DNA of 64,000 nt from Callipepla californica brunnescens (taxonomy: Eukaryota > Chordata > Aves > Galliformes > Odontophoridae): NCBI GenBank assembly GCA_023055505.1, contig JALIRH010000036.1, forward strand, positions 3,038,001 through 3,102,000, given 5' to 3'. The position numbers and the translations under genes were made by a program. A model generated the notes under the pieces. It was not told where the DNA came from, searched no databases, and worked only from the letters and a program-made list of their open reading frames with translations. How positions within the stretch are numbered: the first letter of the stretch is position 1; each line of letters begins with the position of its first letter. This document shows, piece after piece, positions 49,484 to 60,000 of the stretch.

Positions 49484-52400
49484 CTGAAATGACACAGTGA
49501 TCTCAGCTACCAAATTCAACCTGACACCTGAACAGCACACAGATTTGTGAGGAGCTGTTATCTAGCCAGCACTCTCCTTCGTTTCCTCCCAGAAACCCTA
49601 GCATTCACTGTGCCTCTCGCTCCACATCTCTAGCTCTTTAATGACAGCACAGGACTAGCCGCTCTCCAGGTACCCTCCACGCTCCCTCCCAGGTATCCTA
49701 CTTGCTGAACCTCTTTTTGTATTGAAGGAAAGCAATTTCTAAGCATGATCATCATTCAGACAAAACCTCTGATCTTTAGAAAACACAGCACAGCCAGAGG
49801 TGGCCTTGCAGTCTATCAAGCAAAGAACTCCTAATGCTTTACCCTTCAAATGCAGAAAGCAACTCAACTTTTATGAGAAAGCAAAGGAGTTTGGAGGCTG
49901 CTCCTAAAAATAACACACAGACCTTAGCAAGAACTGAAGGTACTTTGGCCTTGTGCGATGCTTCCTACCTGCAGCATTATTAGTTAACAAAATAACAACA
50001 GTACTATTTTTTTTTACAGGTCCCAGGTACCATGCTGGTGGATGCCTGGAGTCATCCCCGTGTCAGCTGTGAGGTCCAGTATCACGGACTGAGGATTCTC
50101 AACTCCTGCTCCCCTTGGCTGTGGAGTACTCCCACCCTCTCCAGAACCCAAATGAAAAATCTCACCTGCAAAGGTTGGTGTTGTGCTGACATAATCCTTC
50201 TCTTTCTGCAGCTCCTCCTGCACATGGCTGGCATATGCCTGATACTGCCCCACCACAACACTCTGTTTCTCCAGGCCTCGCAAGGACTGGAGGGCCTGCA
50301 GCTTGCACTGCAAGACTTCTTCAGCCTTGCTCAGGTTTCCTGGGAGCTCCATGGTCAGGAACATCAGGGCCTCGGTGAGGTGGTTCTGCAGCACGTCCCG
50401 GATGACTCCATACTGCTCGTAGAAACTGGTGCGGCCTGAGGACAGTGAGGAGGTAAGACACTGATAAATGGAGTGTTTTGCAGTCCTCACTTCTGCTTGT
50501 GCTATACAACTGGCTAGCACTGCTCTCCTTCTGATCCAACAGCTGCCATGAACCTATCAAGCCTCTCCTTTCCCTTCAGAGGGGCTTGTGAAATGTCCCT
50601 GCTACTATAATGAAGATTCAGCCCTGGCAGTGAGCAGTGCCCTTCTCTGCCTCTTTTCCCCTGATTTTCTGTCCTCAGGAGGCTCTGGCCGGACCATGCC
50701 CTTAAGACACAAAATTCAGGCACAAAGCTCTGCTTCTCCCCCCCTGCTTGACTGCTCAATCAGGGAGAGGAAGACAATGCACTCAGAAGGAACATGACTC
50801 AAGCAGATACCATTCTGTAATCCATCAGCAGCAGACTGTACACTGCAGACTACATCATGGCCATAGGCTTCCCCTATTGACTGATACATTTATCTCCCTT
50901 GCTCTAATCCAAAGGCACATTCATTAGTGTAATCAATGCTGCAGACTTGCTGGGAGCCAGGCTGCAGCTGAAGCCACACAGAGGGAAGAAGACATCAAAT
51001 GAAAAATGACAATGTTTTTCAGAGAGGGGAGGGCACAGGGAGGAGCTGGGACTATGCTCACACAGCACCGCTCAACCCAAGCCTCTCTGCAGTGCTTCCC
51101 TCTCCCAAATGAGGCCCAGATGAGGTCTAGGCTGCCAAACCAAACATTCTGCAGAGTCTAGTAAAGTTGCATTAATTGAGTTTGTGGCTGCTGGGGGTGA
51201 GAAGGAGGGAGGAAGGTAGAAGAGGTGGTTAGGGGAGTGGAAAAGCAATCCTGATGTTGCAGAACTGAGGGCACCTGACATCCTAAGAACTGCTGCGGGT
51301 GGCAGTCCATCCCCAGTGCTTTATGCTGAGCACTGCAGAGCAGACGCTGCAGGACTGCAGGGAGATTGCAGCCATGTCCTTCAGCAGGATATCTGTGCTA
51401 GAAACTCTGGGCTTGGATTTTTCTCCAGGCAAGGCTCTTACTATCCTGAGGAAGGGAACGAAGCAGGCAAACCCAGGCTGACCTGGGTACTGTCAATCCC
51501 GTTTGAGCAATGCCCAAGCAAAAGATGCAACAGCATCTCCCAAGGAATACTCCAAACTTATACTCAATACAAGCTTGATGACTAACAGCTCAGGAACAGA
51601 AAACGGTTGCCAATAGAATGGTCAGCTTACTGCAAAACTAAACTGAGGTTGCTTTAAATTGCACAAATTCCAAACGCAATGCCTCTTACCGAGACCTAAG
51701 ATCCCTGAACTGCAGAAAGCTCCCTGAAATTCCTCCAAAGCTCAAAAGCAGAAAAAAGGTGAGGCTTCTACCAGCCCGCAGCTGAATTCCAATTGGAATC
51801 TTCTCTTGGAAGCAGCCACACTACCAGGAAGGTGATTCAGTCCCTAATATGGGAAGCATAAGACAGTCCCTCCATTTCCAGGGAGCAGCACGTCATCCAC
51901 CTGCACTTCCTTGTTTCTGCACCAGCACTGCCTCAACTTTCATCTAATTGATAAACCTGCTGGTTCTCCCTCTCACCTAGCCACCCTAGCTTTGCTCACT
52001 TGCTTCACAAACCTTTAGCATCCACAATCTCCTTCAAGACGATCTCCACTCTCTCCACATGATGTCGATTCCAAATTGGATCCAGAAACTGACGGTTCTG
52101 ATCTCGAAAAGGCAAGATATGGGCTACAGCCTGTGAAAAGGAAGATCAGAGATCCAACAAAAACTTAGTGTAGAAATGTGCTATCTCCTCCTCATTGCCC
52201 CCATCCAGCAGTGGGAGGAGGTGGCCACACAGCAGAGAGCAGAGGGAGTGAGAAAAGGGAAAAATCACCAAGAGCCTGTGATGGTACACAGTCACTGTCA
52301 GGGTACAACACTCTGCTGACTGTACATTAAAGGTTTTGCTGAAGCATTTTGAGGTTTCACGTGAAAAAGACTAAAAAGCAAACTACAAGGCACTCAGTTT

Positions 52401-53920
52401 ATATCCCTCAAAAAACAAGGAGCTGAGTCAGACCATCCTGGGACTAACATACAGCTCCAATGAGCTGAAATACATCAATCAGGTGCTTACAACACCAAAG
52501 CCACCTGCTCTGGGGAAAGAAACAGTGAAAGAGAAAGGAAAGAAAAGAAAAGGAAACAACAGAACCAAATCAAAACAAAATCCCTCTCAGCAGAGGTGGT
52601 CTTATAGTTGCTCATGCACCTTTCTGAGTACAGTCTGGCCACAGGGCCACGGCTGCAACAAGCTACTTTCAAAATGTGCTATTGCACTTCCTTTAAACAG
52701 GGATGGCATGTCCTTGAATGTATTCCTTCTGGGACAATGCAGTGCTGCACATCCAGAGCCATCCTTGCAGCAGGCAGACCCTGTGCCCTGCCTGAAACAC
52801 AGGACAGGAGGAAGCCTGTGAATCATCCCACAAAGCTAACATCCCATCAGCTTCATACCATATCGAATTAAAAACTGCTTCTAGAAGCCACTGCTAGCGA
52901 AAGGCCCTGTGTGTAATGAGATGGAAGAACTGAGAGAGAGAAAGGGCATTGCTTACTCAGCGAAACCAAAGCCCTGACCTTGTCGAGAAGACCAGAATTC
53001 TGCACCTCTCCCTCACGCACACACACAGTTTAACCCTACACCCTGGCTTCCCACTAGAGAGGGAACCTTCATCACAATTAGAAAAAAGCCCACCTGCACA
53101 CTTCCTCTGTTCTGCAAGGGAACAGACAGCAACACACTACAGGGCATAAACAACAGTACAGGACAACATAAACCAATGGATCTTGGGAACATCTGAGAGG
53201 GGACCATCACTCCCATCAGATGGGGAGCTGACATCCAGCGCTCTCCCATCCACCCTCAGCCTTGGAGGGGGTTGAGCATTGCATGCTTCTTACCTGTTTG
53301 CCAAGGTAGTGGTCCACCCGGTACATCTCCTCTTCCCTGAAGAAGCTTGTCAGCTCTACAGCCAACTGCTGGGCTGACTCCAGGTCATGGCCAAAAGGTT
53401 TCTCCAGCACCACACGCAGCCAGGCGCCCGGAGGTGGCCTGCAGCTGCTGTTGATGTGGCGGGCAATCTCTGTGTAGGCAAATGGTGGTACTGAGAAGTA
53501 GAAGATCCTTCCGGCCTCCTTCAGCCCCTCCTGGTGAAGCAGCATCTCAATCTCCCTGTTCAGCACGGTGTAGTTTTCGGCAGTTTTCAGCTGGTGGTAT
53601 TGGCTCAGCTTCAGGAATTGGTCCTTGAGCACAGCACATCTGTTGGGAGATTCATCTGGGGGACATGCCAGCTTCTTCAGCACATCAAACATTATCTTCT
53701 GCCCTGGCTCCAGGGCTGTCAGCGCAGCCCCATGGAAGGTGAAGCTGTGGCCACTGCTCACTTGGTCTATGTAGAGCTGGAAAAGACCCTGCCACAGATA
53801 CTTCTTGGCTAAATCCCCTGTGGCTCCCAGCAAGACCACAGAGATGTGGCCCTGGGACAACTCAGCCAGCGATGGCAAGGCTCCCATGAGCAACATGGTA
53901 CACAGGACTCTTCTCAGCAT
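48126..53920 (-). CDS. H6PD: H6PD, ER glucose-6-phosphate dehydrogenase / 6-phosphogluconolactonase
   Basis: The coding sequence joins 53920-53294, 52130-52013, 50435-50166 and 49483-48126, giving 2373 nt or 790 aa; human H6PD is 791 aa. The enzyme oxidises glucose-6-phosphate and other hexose-6-phosphates and then hydrolyses the lactone, making NADPH in the ER lumen, which is used notably by 11-beta-HSD1. The N terminus (about 1-20) is a signal peptide. The dehydrogenase domain has LGATGDLAKK (31-40, NADP binding), EKPFG (173-177) and RVDHYLGK (201-208, with the catalytic His and substrate Lys). The lactonase domain has LALSGGSSP (587-595), VDERCVP (618-624) and GVGSDGHTASLFP (691-703). N-glycosylation sequons lie at N116, N157, N282 and N682. 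The start ATG has A at -3. There is no C-terminal KDEL, as in the family. All active-site motifs are intact, so the gene looks functional. Confidence 0.97.
50166..50435 (-). CDS. H6PD: H6PD exon 4
   Basis: The acceptor is GTCCTCAG and the donor GCAG|GTGAG. The exon encodes residues 249-338 (GRTSFYEQYGVIRDVLQNHL...TPTFA) plus one base of codon 339. The RDVLQNHL stretch is a conserved G6PD-family signature. It contains the N282 sequon. Confidence 0.95.
52013..52130 (-). CDS. H6PD: H6PD exon 3
   Basis: A 118-nt exon with acceptor TTTTCACAG and donor AAAG|GTTTGT, a slightly weak donor. It encodes residues 210-248 (AVAHILPFRDQNRQF...KEIVDAK) plus one base. It fills exactly the gap left between exons 2 and 4 in the human protein. 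Confidence 0.95.
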
Positions 53921-53950
53921 CTTGGGAGGGAGGAGGCAGGCCCAGGAACA
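53294..53950 (-). CDS. H6PD: H6PD exon 2 (start codon, signal peptide, NADP-binding domain)
   Basis: The acceptor is TCCTCTGTAG, with AG at 53952-53951. Thirty nt of 5'UTR follow, then ATG at 53920-53918 and codons 1-209, ending in phase 0 at CAG|GTAAGA. The hydrophobic N terminus after MLRR fits an ER signal peptide. Met9 and Met12 are in-frame alternatives but would shorten that signal. Confidence 0.95.
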
Positions 53951-56831
53951 CTACAGAGGACAGGATTAAAGAAGAAAATCAGTCAGCCCATGTTATAACA
54001 CTGCAAAACATAATGTAAAGTGCCTGCCCTCCCATGGCTCAAAACCCAGGACTTCTGCCTGGATTCCCCTCCCAACTACAGTCCTTTCCCCCTCCATGAT
54101 TTGAATCATGGCAGGAACTGGAGCTCTTGGAAAGACTGCAGTCTCCCTGTGCATACCAAGAAGTGGAAATCAGTCTGTGCCAAGGGTCTTTCAGTAGCAC
54201 AAGAGTTGCTTCCAAGGCTGAGTTAATGAGGAGACATCAATGTCTTCAGACTGTGAAACTAAAATGCATTCTAATGCAAATTTCAGAGCTGGCTACAAAT
54301 GAACATACATGCTAGCAAATTCAGGCTGCTGCTTTCAGCAACATCCTGTTTGGGACTTTGCTCAAGTGGCATTATGCTGTCTTGGCACCACTTCATGTCA
54401 ATATTGTCACAGCAGCTCAGGGACAGGCACAACCACTGGCAGGTCTCAGGCTCTCCTTTAATACACTGCACTTTCATGACTCATGTGGACCACCACACTC
54501 GTGAACACAGCTGGATTAGGTTCCAGCAAGACACTCTGAGACAAATGGTCCAACAAAACACAGGAAGAAGTAGTTTAGTCCTTAAAACAAAGTCTAGACA
54601 TGAGCCAGCCTAGATGCTGTCTCATGATAGCTGCATATGCAGCCAGGAGACAACGCTGGGTTTGTGCTCTGCCAACTGCAGCTTTCCATCAGAGAAGAGC
54701 ATGTGGGCACCCACTCACTGCTGCAGCCAGTAACAGCTGGTCTCCCTGGCCAAAAAGACCCTTTACTTGTTCTTATTTAGCCTTGTTTCCGTAACCCAAA
54801 AGAAAGCTGTTTTTAAGAGAAATAACACACCCAGTTTCCTGCTTGGAAACAGTGCAAAGACCTTACATCACAACAGAAAATCCTGAGTAACTGAATATAC
54901 CAACCTGCCGTTCTCGTGACAGGCATTAGTTCCAGTTAACAGATTTAGACCATTTAACTACCTGTGTAGGACAAGATACCCACGTAGCATGGATGCAGGT
55001 AGGTAAGATGTTCTAACAGCCATTTTGTGATAGCGTAAGGAAAACACAGATGGCTCTATACTGGTGCAACCGTAGCCTCACTAGGGTTTGCACTGGTAAT
55101 GATTACACCATTTTAAAATGGCAGCTTCATGAGAGCACAGCTGGGAAACGGGCCTTGGGTAAGAGATTGAATGCCATAGTTTTATTCTTCTGAGAGCAAG
55201 GGGAGACAGAAAAGCATCTCCTCAGACAAAAACATTCAAAGCAGGCTTGATAACATTTCACTGGCTCCATTCCTCCACATTAACAGCTGTACAAACAGAA
55301 GCTTTTAGCCTCTACCTGCCCAGACCTACTTAGGATTGCTGTTTCCTAGCCTGGAGAAAAAGGCCTGGTCCTTGCTCCTCTTGAATAGGAAGGGGATGAA
55401 CCACAGATGCTGTCCCAGTTCTCACTAGTTCTCCCACTAGAAAATTCCCAAAGAAGTCACTATTCCATCATTAAAGCAACACAGGAGCTAAATCAGGTAG
55501 AGAATAAACCAAAACAAGGAACTTCCACACATCTCTCCCCACCCTTAGCTTGAACTGTTCTTCATAAAACTCACGTTTCTCTCCCCTGCAGACTCACCTG
55601 AGTACCACAGGAGCTTTACAAAGGATGCAGTGGCAAAAGCAGCTGGAAATGCATCTTCCTCACAGCCCCAAGCACTCTTCTCCTGTGACTGAGCACTGCA
55701 GACTCAACGATCGATGGTCAGGTGAGCAGGATTTTGCAAGCAAGATAAGGCAGGTTGTTCCCCTTCTGATAAATGAAAGATCCAATTACAGCAAAGAAAA
55801 AAAAAAAAGATCACACTCACAAAGCTCTCAGCCCATCCATAGCTGCTGTTTGTGAGCGGGCAACGTGCAGGCACTTGTGGCAACTCACGACTCCTCTGCC
55901 TGTCCCTGGAAAGCTCCAGTGCAGTTCTCAGCCTCCAGTTGTGACTGCCTCCCCTCCTTCACCCCTTCCTCTAACCCCCACACATACACTTAACAAACCC
56001 AACTGCACAGGGGGAGAAGCGTGGCTCCAAAGCTTTTACCTACAGGGGAAATCATCATCACGTCAAGCAAAGGATTGGTTTTCCTTTGCTCTCTATGGGG
56101 CTGTAAGGCAGATGACAAAGCTCCTCAGTGCAATGGGGTAACAGTTACACTTCCTCGAGCAACCTCAGCTCCAGGAGGTTAAACCCACTGCTCGGGTGGG
56201 TCATTCTTTTCCACTTAACCAAAGAAATGAGCGAACTGCCAAGCAGCTTGCAGGCGGATTCAGCCACACAGTCACTCGGCGTTCCCAAGCCATCTCCGAA
56301 CCAGTTTCACAACAACCCCCAGTTGCAAAACACTGCTACGCTTCCCAAAAGAAGCGCAGTAAACGCAGGGCTGCTTATTTACTGCTCTCCTATCAGATAA
56401 CTCACCACGTCACGCTAAAAAGCGATGCCCTTTACCAATTTCCCAACCAGACGGGACCTGTTACTCAACTGGGTATCAGGGGAAAGGAGACTGAGCCCCA
56501 TCCGTGCAAAAACACGAGTGGGAACTCCAGCGGCTCCTGCCGGGGGCTGCAGGGGTGGGGGGGACACGCAGCATCGGCTCCACGGCCACGGTGCGAGCTC
56601 CCACCGCCGTGACATCCGTGACATCCCCACGGAGGATGCTGCGGGAAGCTGCTCTGGGGGCTGCCCTCCGCCCACCCCCGTCCGGGGGAGGAGGGGATCC
56701 CACGGGTTCCGGGATGCTCGGCCCAACCCACGCGTGATGCGCGGAGGCTGCTGCTGCTGCTGCCGCCGCCACTACCCCTCCCCCAAACGGGAACACCACC
56801 CACTCCGGCAGAAGCCCTGCTTGCAGCCGAG

Positions 56832-56846
56832 CCCCCCCCCCCCCCC
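56832..56846. repeat. C15 homopolymer
   Basis: Fifteen consecutive C on the plus strand (G15 in the H6PD sense strand), directly beside the 10-bp tandem repeat in H6PD intron 1. It is prone to length change and sequencing error. Confidence 0.9.
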
Positions 56847-56847
56847 A

Positions 56848-56877
56848 TCTTATCTCGTCTTATCTCGTCTTATCTCA
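56848..56877. repeat. 10-bp tandem repeat with three GATA motifs
   Basis: The unit TATCTCGTCT occurs twice, followed by TATCTCA. It creates TTATCT (AGATAA on the minus strand) at 56850, 56860 and 56870, an exact 10-bp spacing. It lies 35-60 bp downstream of the inferred H6PD exon 1 donor. Confidence 0.85.
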
Positions 56878-56909
56878 TTTCCCCTCCCGCCCCGCCGTGC
56901 CCCACTCAC

Positions 56910-57050
56910 CTCCCGCCCACCCCGGCTCGGCCAGCGGGGCGCGGTGGCGGAGCGGAGGCTGCGGGCGGGCCCGGCACAACGCCCCGCCCCGCGCTCCTCC
57001 CAGCGCGCAGAGATTTTGTGGTTGGCGGCGGTCGTCGCTGGTTGGAACGG
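56910..57050 (-). other. H6PD: Candidate non-coding first exon of H6PD
   Basis: A strong donor GGGCGGGAG|GTGAGTGGGG reads on the minus strand, with the exon ending at 56910, inside the CpG island and correctly oriented for the acceptor at 53951. Vertebrate H6PD has a non-coding first exon. The upstream limit (start site) is not visible in the sequence and is approximate. Confidence 0.6.
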
Positions 57051-57079
57051 TCGGGAGGGAGGGAATGTGTGTTCAGCGA

Positions 57080-60000
57080 GGGGTGCGGGCTCTCCCGCTG
57101 GAGCTGGAGGTGTTCCTAATGCACCGTGAGAACAAAGCCCTTACTGAGGCCAGGAGCTTCAGGAACCGAGGGAAAACACAGCTGTTTTCTTCGGTTTCAA
57201 TTTCCTGCCTATGTATATACATACTCATATCTTTGTGAGTCTATGTTTACCTGCACACCTTGCATCGATGTGCGTTATATTTACAGTGTAACTTCCTGAT
57301 GTCATAACCTTCTTCACCATCCTGTTCTGGAGGCTCATCCATCCTCCTGTGTGTGTGCCAGGTTCCATAAACACCCTTTGTGGTACTGCAGAGGTGTCGG
57401 TGACTGTCAGCACCAAGGTTTGTCTGCAGGACGCAGGTCTGGAATAGGGATGAAAGAGAAAACGGTCTGCCCTGCTCCATTCACACTGCATATTGCTCTG
57501 TGACTCCTCCTGTGTTACCAGTTCAGCTTTGGGCTGGATAGAATGCCTCTAAGCAGTGGCTCTGTTTCTGAAAGCCAGCAGAGGGTGGATCACAAGCATA
57601 GCTCAAGTGATGAAATTTCACAAATTCAACTGGCGGAGAGGATAAACAACACATCTGAAGGTTGGACAAAACAGTCTTGCGCCAGAGATCTCCCCTAACC
57701 ACAGTGTGTGATGGTACTACACAGCAAGAAGCTTAGGGGAGCCCTGCTTTATCCCATAGCTGTGTGCTTAACCCATTAACGACCTGCTGACAAGGCCTGC
57801 GTGGCTTGCAGGAGCTAATCTGAGTCTGGTGCAGCAGGCAGCGGGACATGGGAGTCCCTGATACAGCCTGCTTTGTGCCCTGGATAAAAACAAATGGCTT
57901 TTGCCATCCACTTGAGCAGAAATGATTGAGGTGCACGTCTCCCTGCTGCATGTTTCTGGCACGCTGAATGAGACCAACAGCTGAGGCCCTGGTCACTTGA
58001 GCCTGCTATTATTATAGATGGAGCTGGAAGTTGTGAGCAGCGACAGTTGTTAAACATCTTCTGCTGAGACGCTCCAGCTAGCTGCGTGATGCCAAACTTT
58101 AAGCATTAAAGATGGAATTGTATCTGGGGGCTCTGCTTTATGCAGTCTTTTCTTTTTTTCAGTCTCTAAAAAAAAAATGGTGCAGCTATTTCTGAGCTGA
58201 AGGTCAAGATAAAATAGGTTTTCTGACCACGTTAAAAATATCTCGGCTTTTTCATTAAGGAGCTCTAACATCTCATAATTTGGGGCAAGGAAGATTTTAT
58301 CAGGATCACGGTTTGGATCAGAATGTACTTTTGTCAGAAGAAAGCATGCTTTTGTCAGTGCCTTTTCAGACATGCTCAGCTGCGTGCTCCTTTAAGGGAA
58401 GTAGGTCCGGTGTGACAGCTGAGACATGTGATGCCAATCGAGGAATAAAGGTTTGTTAGCAAGGAACAGGCTATTAAGGAACTGGATGTCCTACAAAGCA
58501 AATAAAAGTGCTGTAGGAAGAGGTGCTCTGTTTGGTCTTGAGAGATGGTGTTTTAGAGCAGGAAGCAGTAAGCTGAAGAAACTGGCTTATCAGTTTGGTA
58601 AATTCTTATGTGCCATAGGTAAAGGCTGCGTTTGAGTATAGCACCTGAAAGTGTGCCTTGGGTTGGTTATTTTTTGTGTGTGTTTGCTTGTTTTTTAATT
58701 GGGAATAGGAAAAGTAATTTTAAATTGGAGTTGGTTGTAGTGGGACTGAGTTGCCTTTCGGTGTTGTACTGCCAAACTAGTTTCAGGATGCAGAGTGCTG
58801 AGCTTTGGCTAGGAAGGGGTTTCTATCTCTTGGAGAGGTAAGGCATGCTCCTGATGATGTCGTCTAGAAATATGCTTAAATGTTATTGCTCTGAAAGGCA
58901 CCTACTACTACTGACTTATAGTTGTGGCTATAAATGACTGAGTAACATCTGTAGATATCTGGTTCTCTGACACTTCTTGTGCGTTGTTCCCCAAGCCAGG
59001 AGCCCTGCTCAGTCATGCTGCTGCAGCCTGGGCTGAGCACATTAAGCCTTGAGAAAGCTCTGAAGTCCTGAGCTAGCAAGCTCATATGATTTTGAGTAAG
59101 GCTGCTGTGAAGCAATAAAGAACAGCCGTACAGCAGCTGGGGTTCTTCTTAGAAAATAAAGTGAAACTAGCTTGTAGCTCTGGAAAACCAGCCTGTGTTA
59201 ATGTCCCCAAACTGGTGTGGGAAAGACTAAGAAAGAAGGATTTTAGGTCAGGTCAGTGGCTCTGGTACTTAATGAGTTCTGGAGCTGTGCTTGTGTTTGC
59301 AGCAGGTACATGGTTAAACATCCTCACTGGAAGCCTCCAATGTCCCTGAAAGAGGGAAATCCCCAAATTCCATTTTAAGAAAAAGCTCAGAGACCGTAAT
59401 TAAAGCTATGCTGGAGGGCTGACCCAGTGCTGCTCAGCACTGTTGCAGGTGCTGTTTCCAAGACCCAGCTCTGGTAGCTTGGCTCCTAAAGAGCTTATCA
59501 CCAGAGTAAAGCTGAGACGCTCCAAGGTGAAAGGGTATTAGAGTAATACTGCCTCCTAAAAGCTCCTGATTCTATTGCTTGTCTGCTTTCCTTTTTTAAC
59601 TGTGGCTTTTAAGCTGTAGAAATCATGGCCAGTGAGTGGCTCGCAGGTGTGCCACCTGAGTGGAGAAGCAAAGTGTCTTAACGCAGCTGGCTTGCTGGGA
59701 GGCTTGAGTAAATGGCATTACTAGCTAATGCAATTACCTCTCTGCTGCTGTCCTCAGGCAGCCATGGGAATAAAACATGACTTAATGCCCCGCTGTAAGC
59801 TTCTGTCACAGACACGAGGTGAGTCGATCAGCAGCAATGCAGCACTGCCGCAGCACGGATGCGGTCTGCATCCCTCAGCAGCCAGGGTGCAGCTGCAGCA
59901 TGAGAGCTTCACAGCAGCCAGAAGGGGAAAAGAGCTGAGGGGTGAGAGGAGAGCTCATCTTCCCCAAATGCTCAAACTGAATTGAAACGGAACTGAACAA

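Larger units (their letters stand above)
49484..53293 (-). other. H6PD: H6PD introns 2-4
   Basis: The gaps between coding exons are intron 4 (49484-50165), intron 3 (50436-52012) and intron 2 (52131-53293). All are GT/AG. They hold no other gene or recognised interspersed repeat; a short CA-rich run lies near 53018-53028. Confidence 0.9.
53951..56909 (-). other. H6PD: H6PD intron 1
   Basis: A 3.0 kb intron between the CpG-island exon and the start-codon exon. Its 5' part (56480-56900) lies within the CpG island and carries the C15 run and the triple TTATCT repeat. The rest is plain sequence with an A13-type tract near 55796-55808. Confidence 0.7.
56480..57075. promoter_or_regulatory. H6PD: CpG island, H6PD promoter
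   Basis: A dense CpG and GC-rich block around the H6PD exon 1 donor, with GC-box sequences (CCCGCCCCGC type near 56975-56995). It drops sharply to AT-rich DNA after about 57080. It could also start a divergent plus-strand transcript, but no coding exon for one is seen nearby. Confidence 0.8.

Noticed and set aside
53216..53293. Read-through extension of H6PD exon 2 past residue 209
   Set aside because: A clean GTAAGA donor ends the exon, and the read-through residues do not match H6PD, whereas exon 3 does.
56425..57129. Long plus-strand frame of 234 codons across the H6PD CpG island
   Set aside because: Same reason: GC-driven open frame with no family resemblance, lying over the H6PD exon 1 donor on the other strand.
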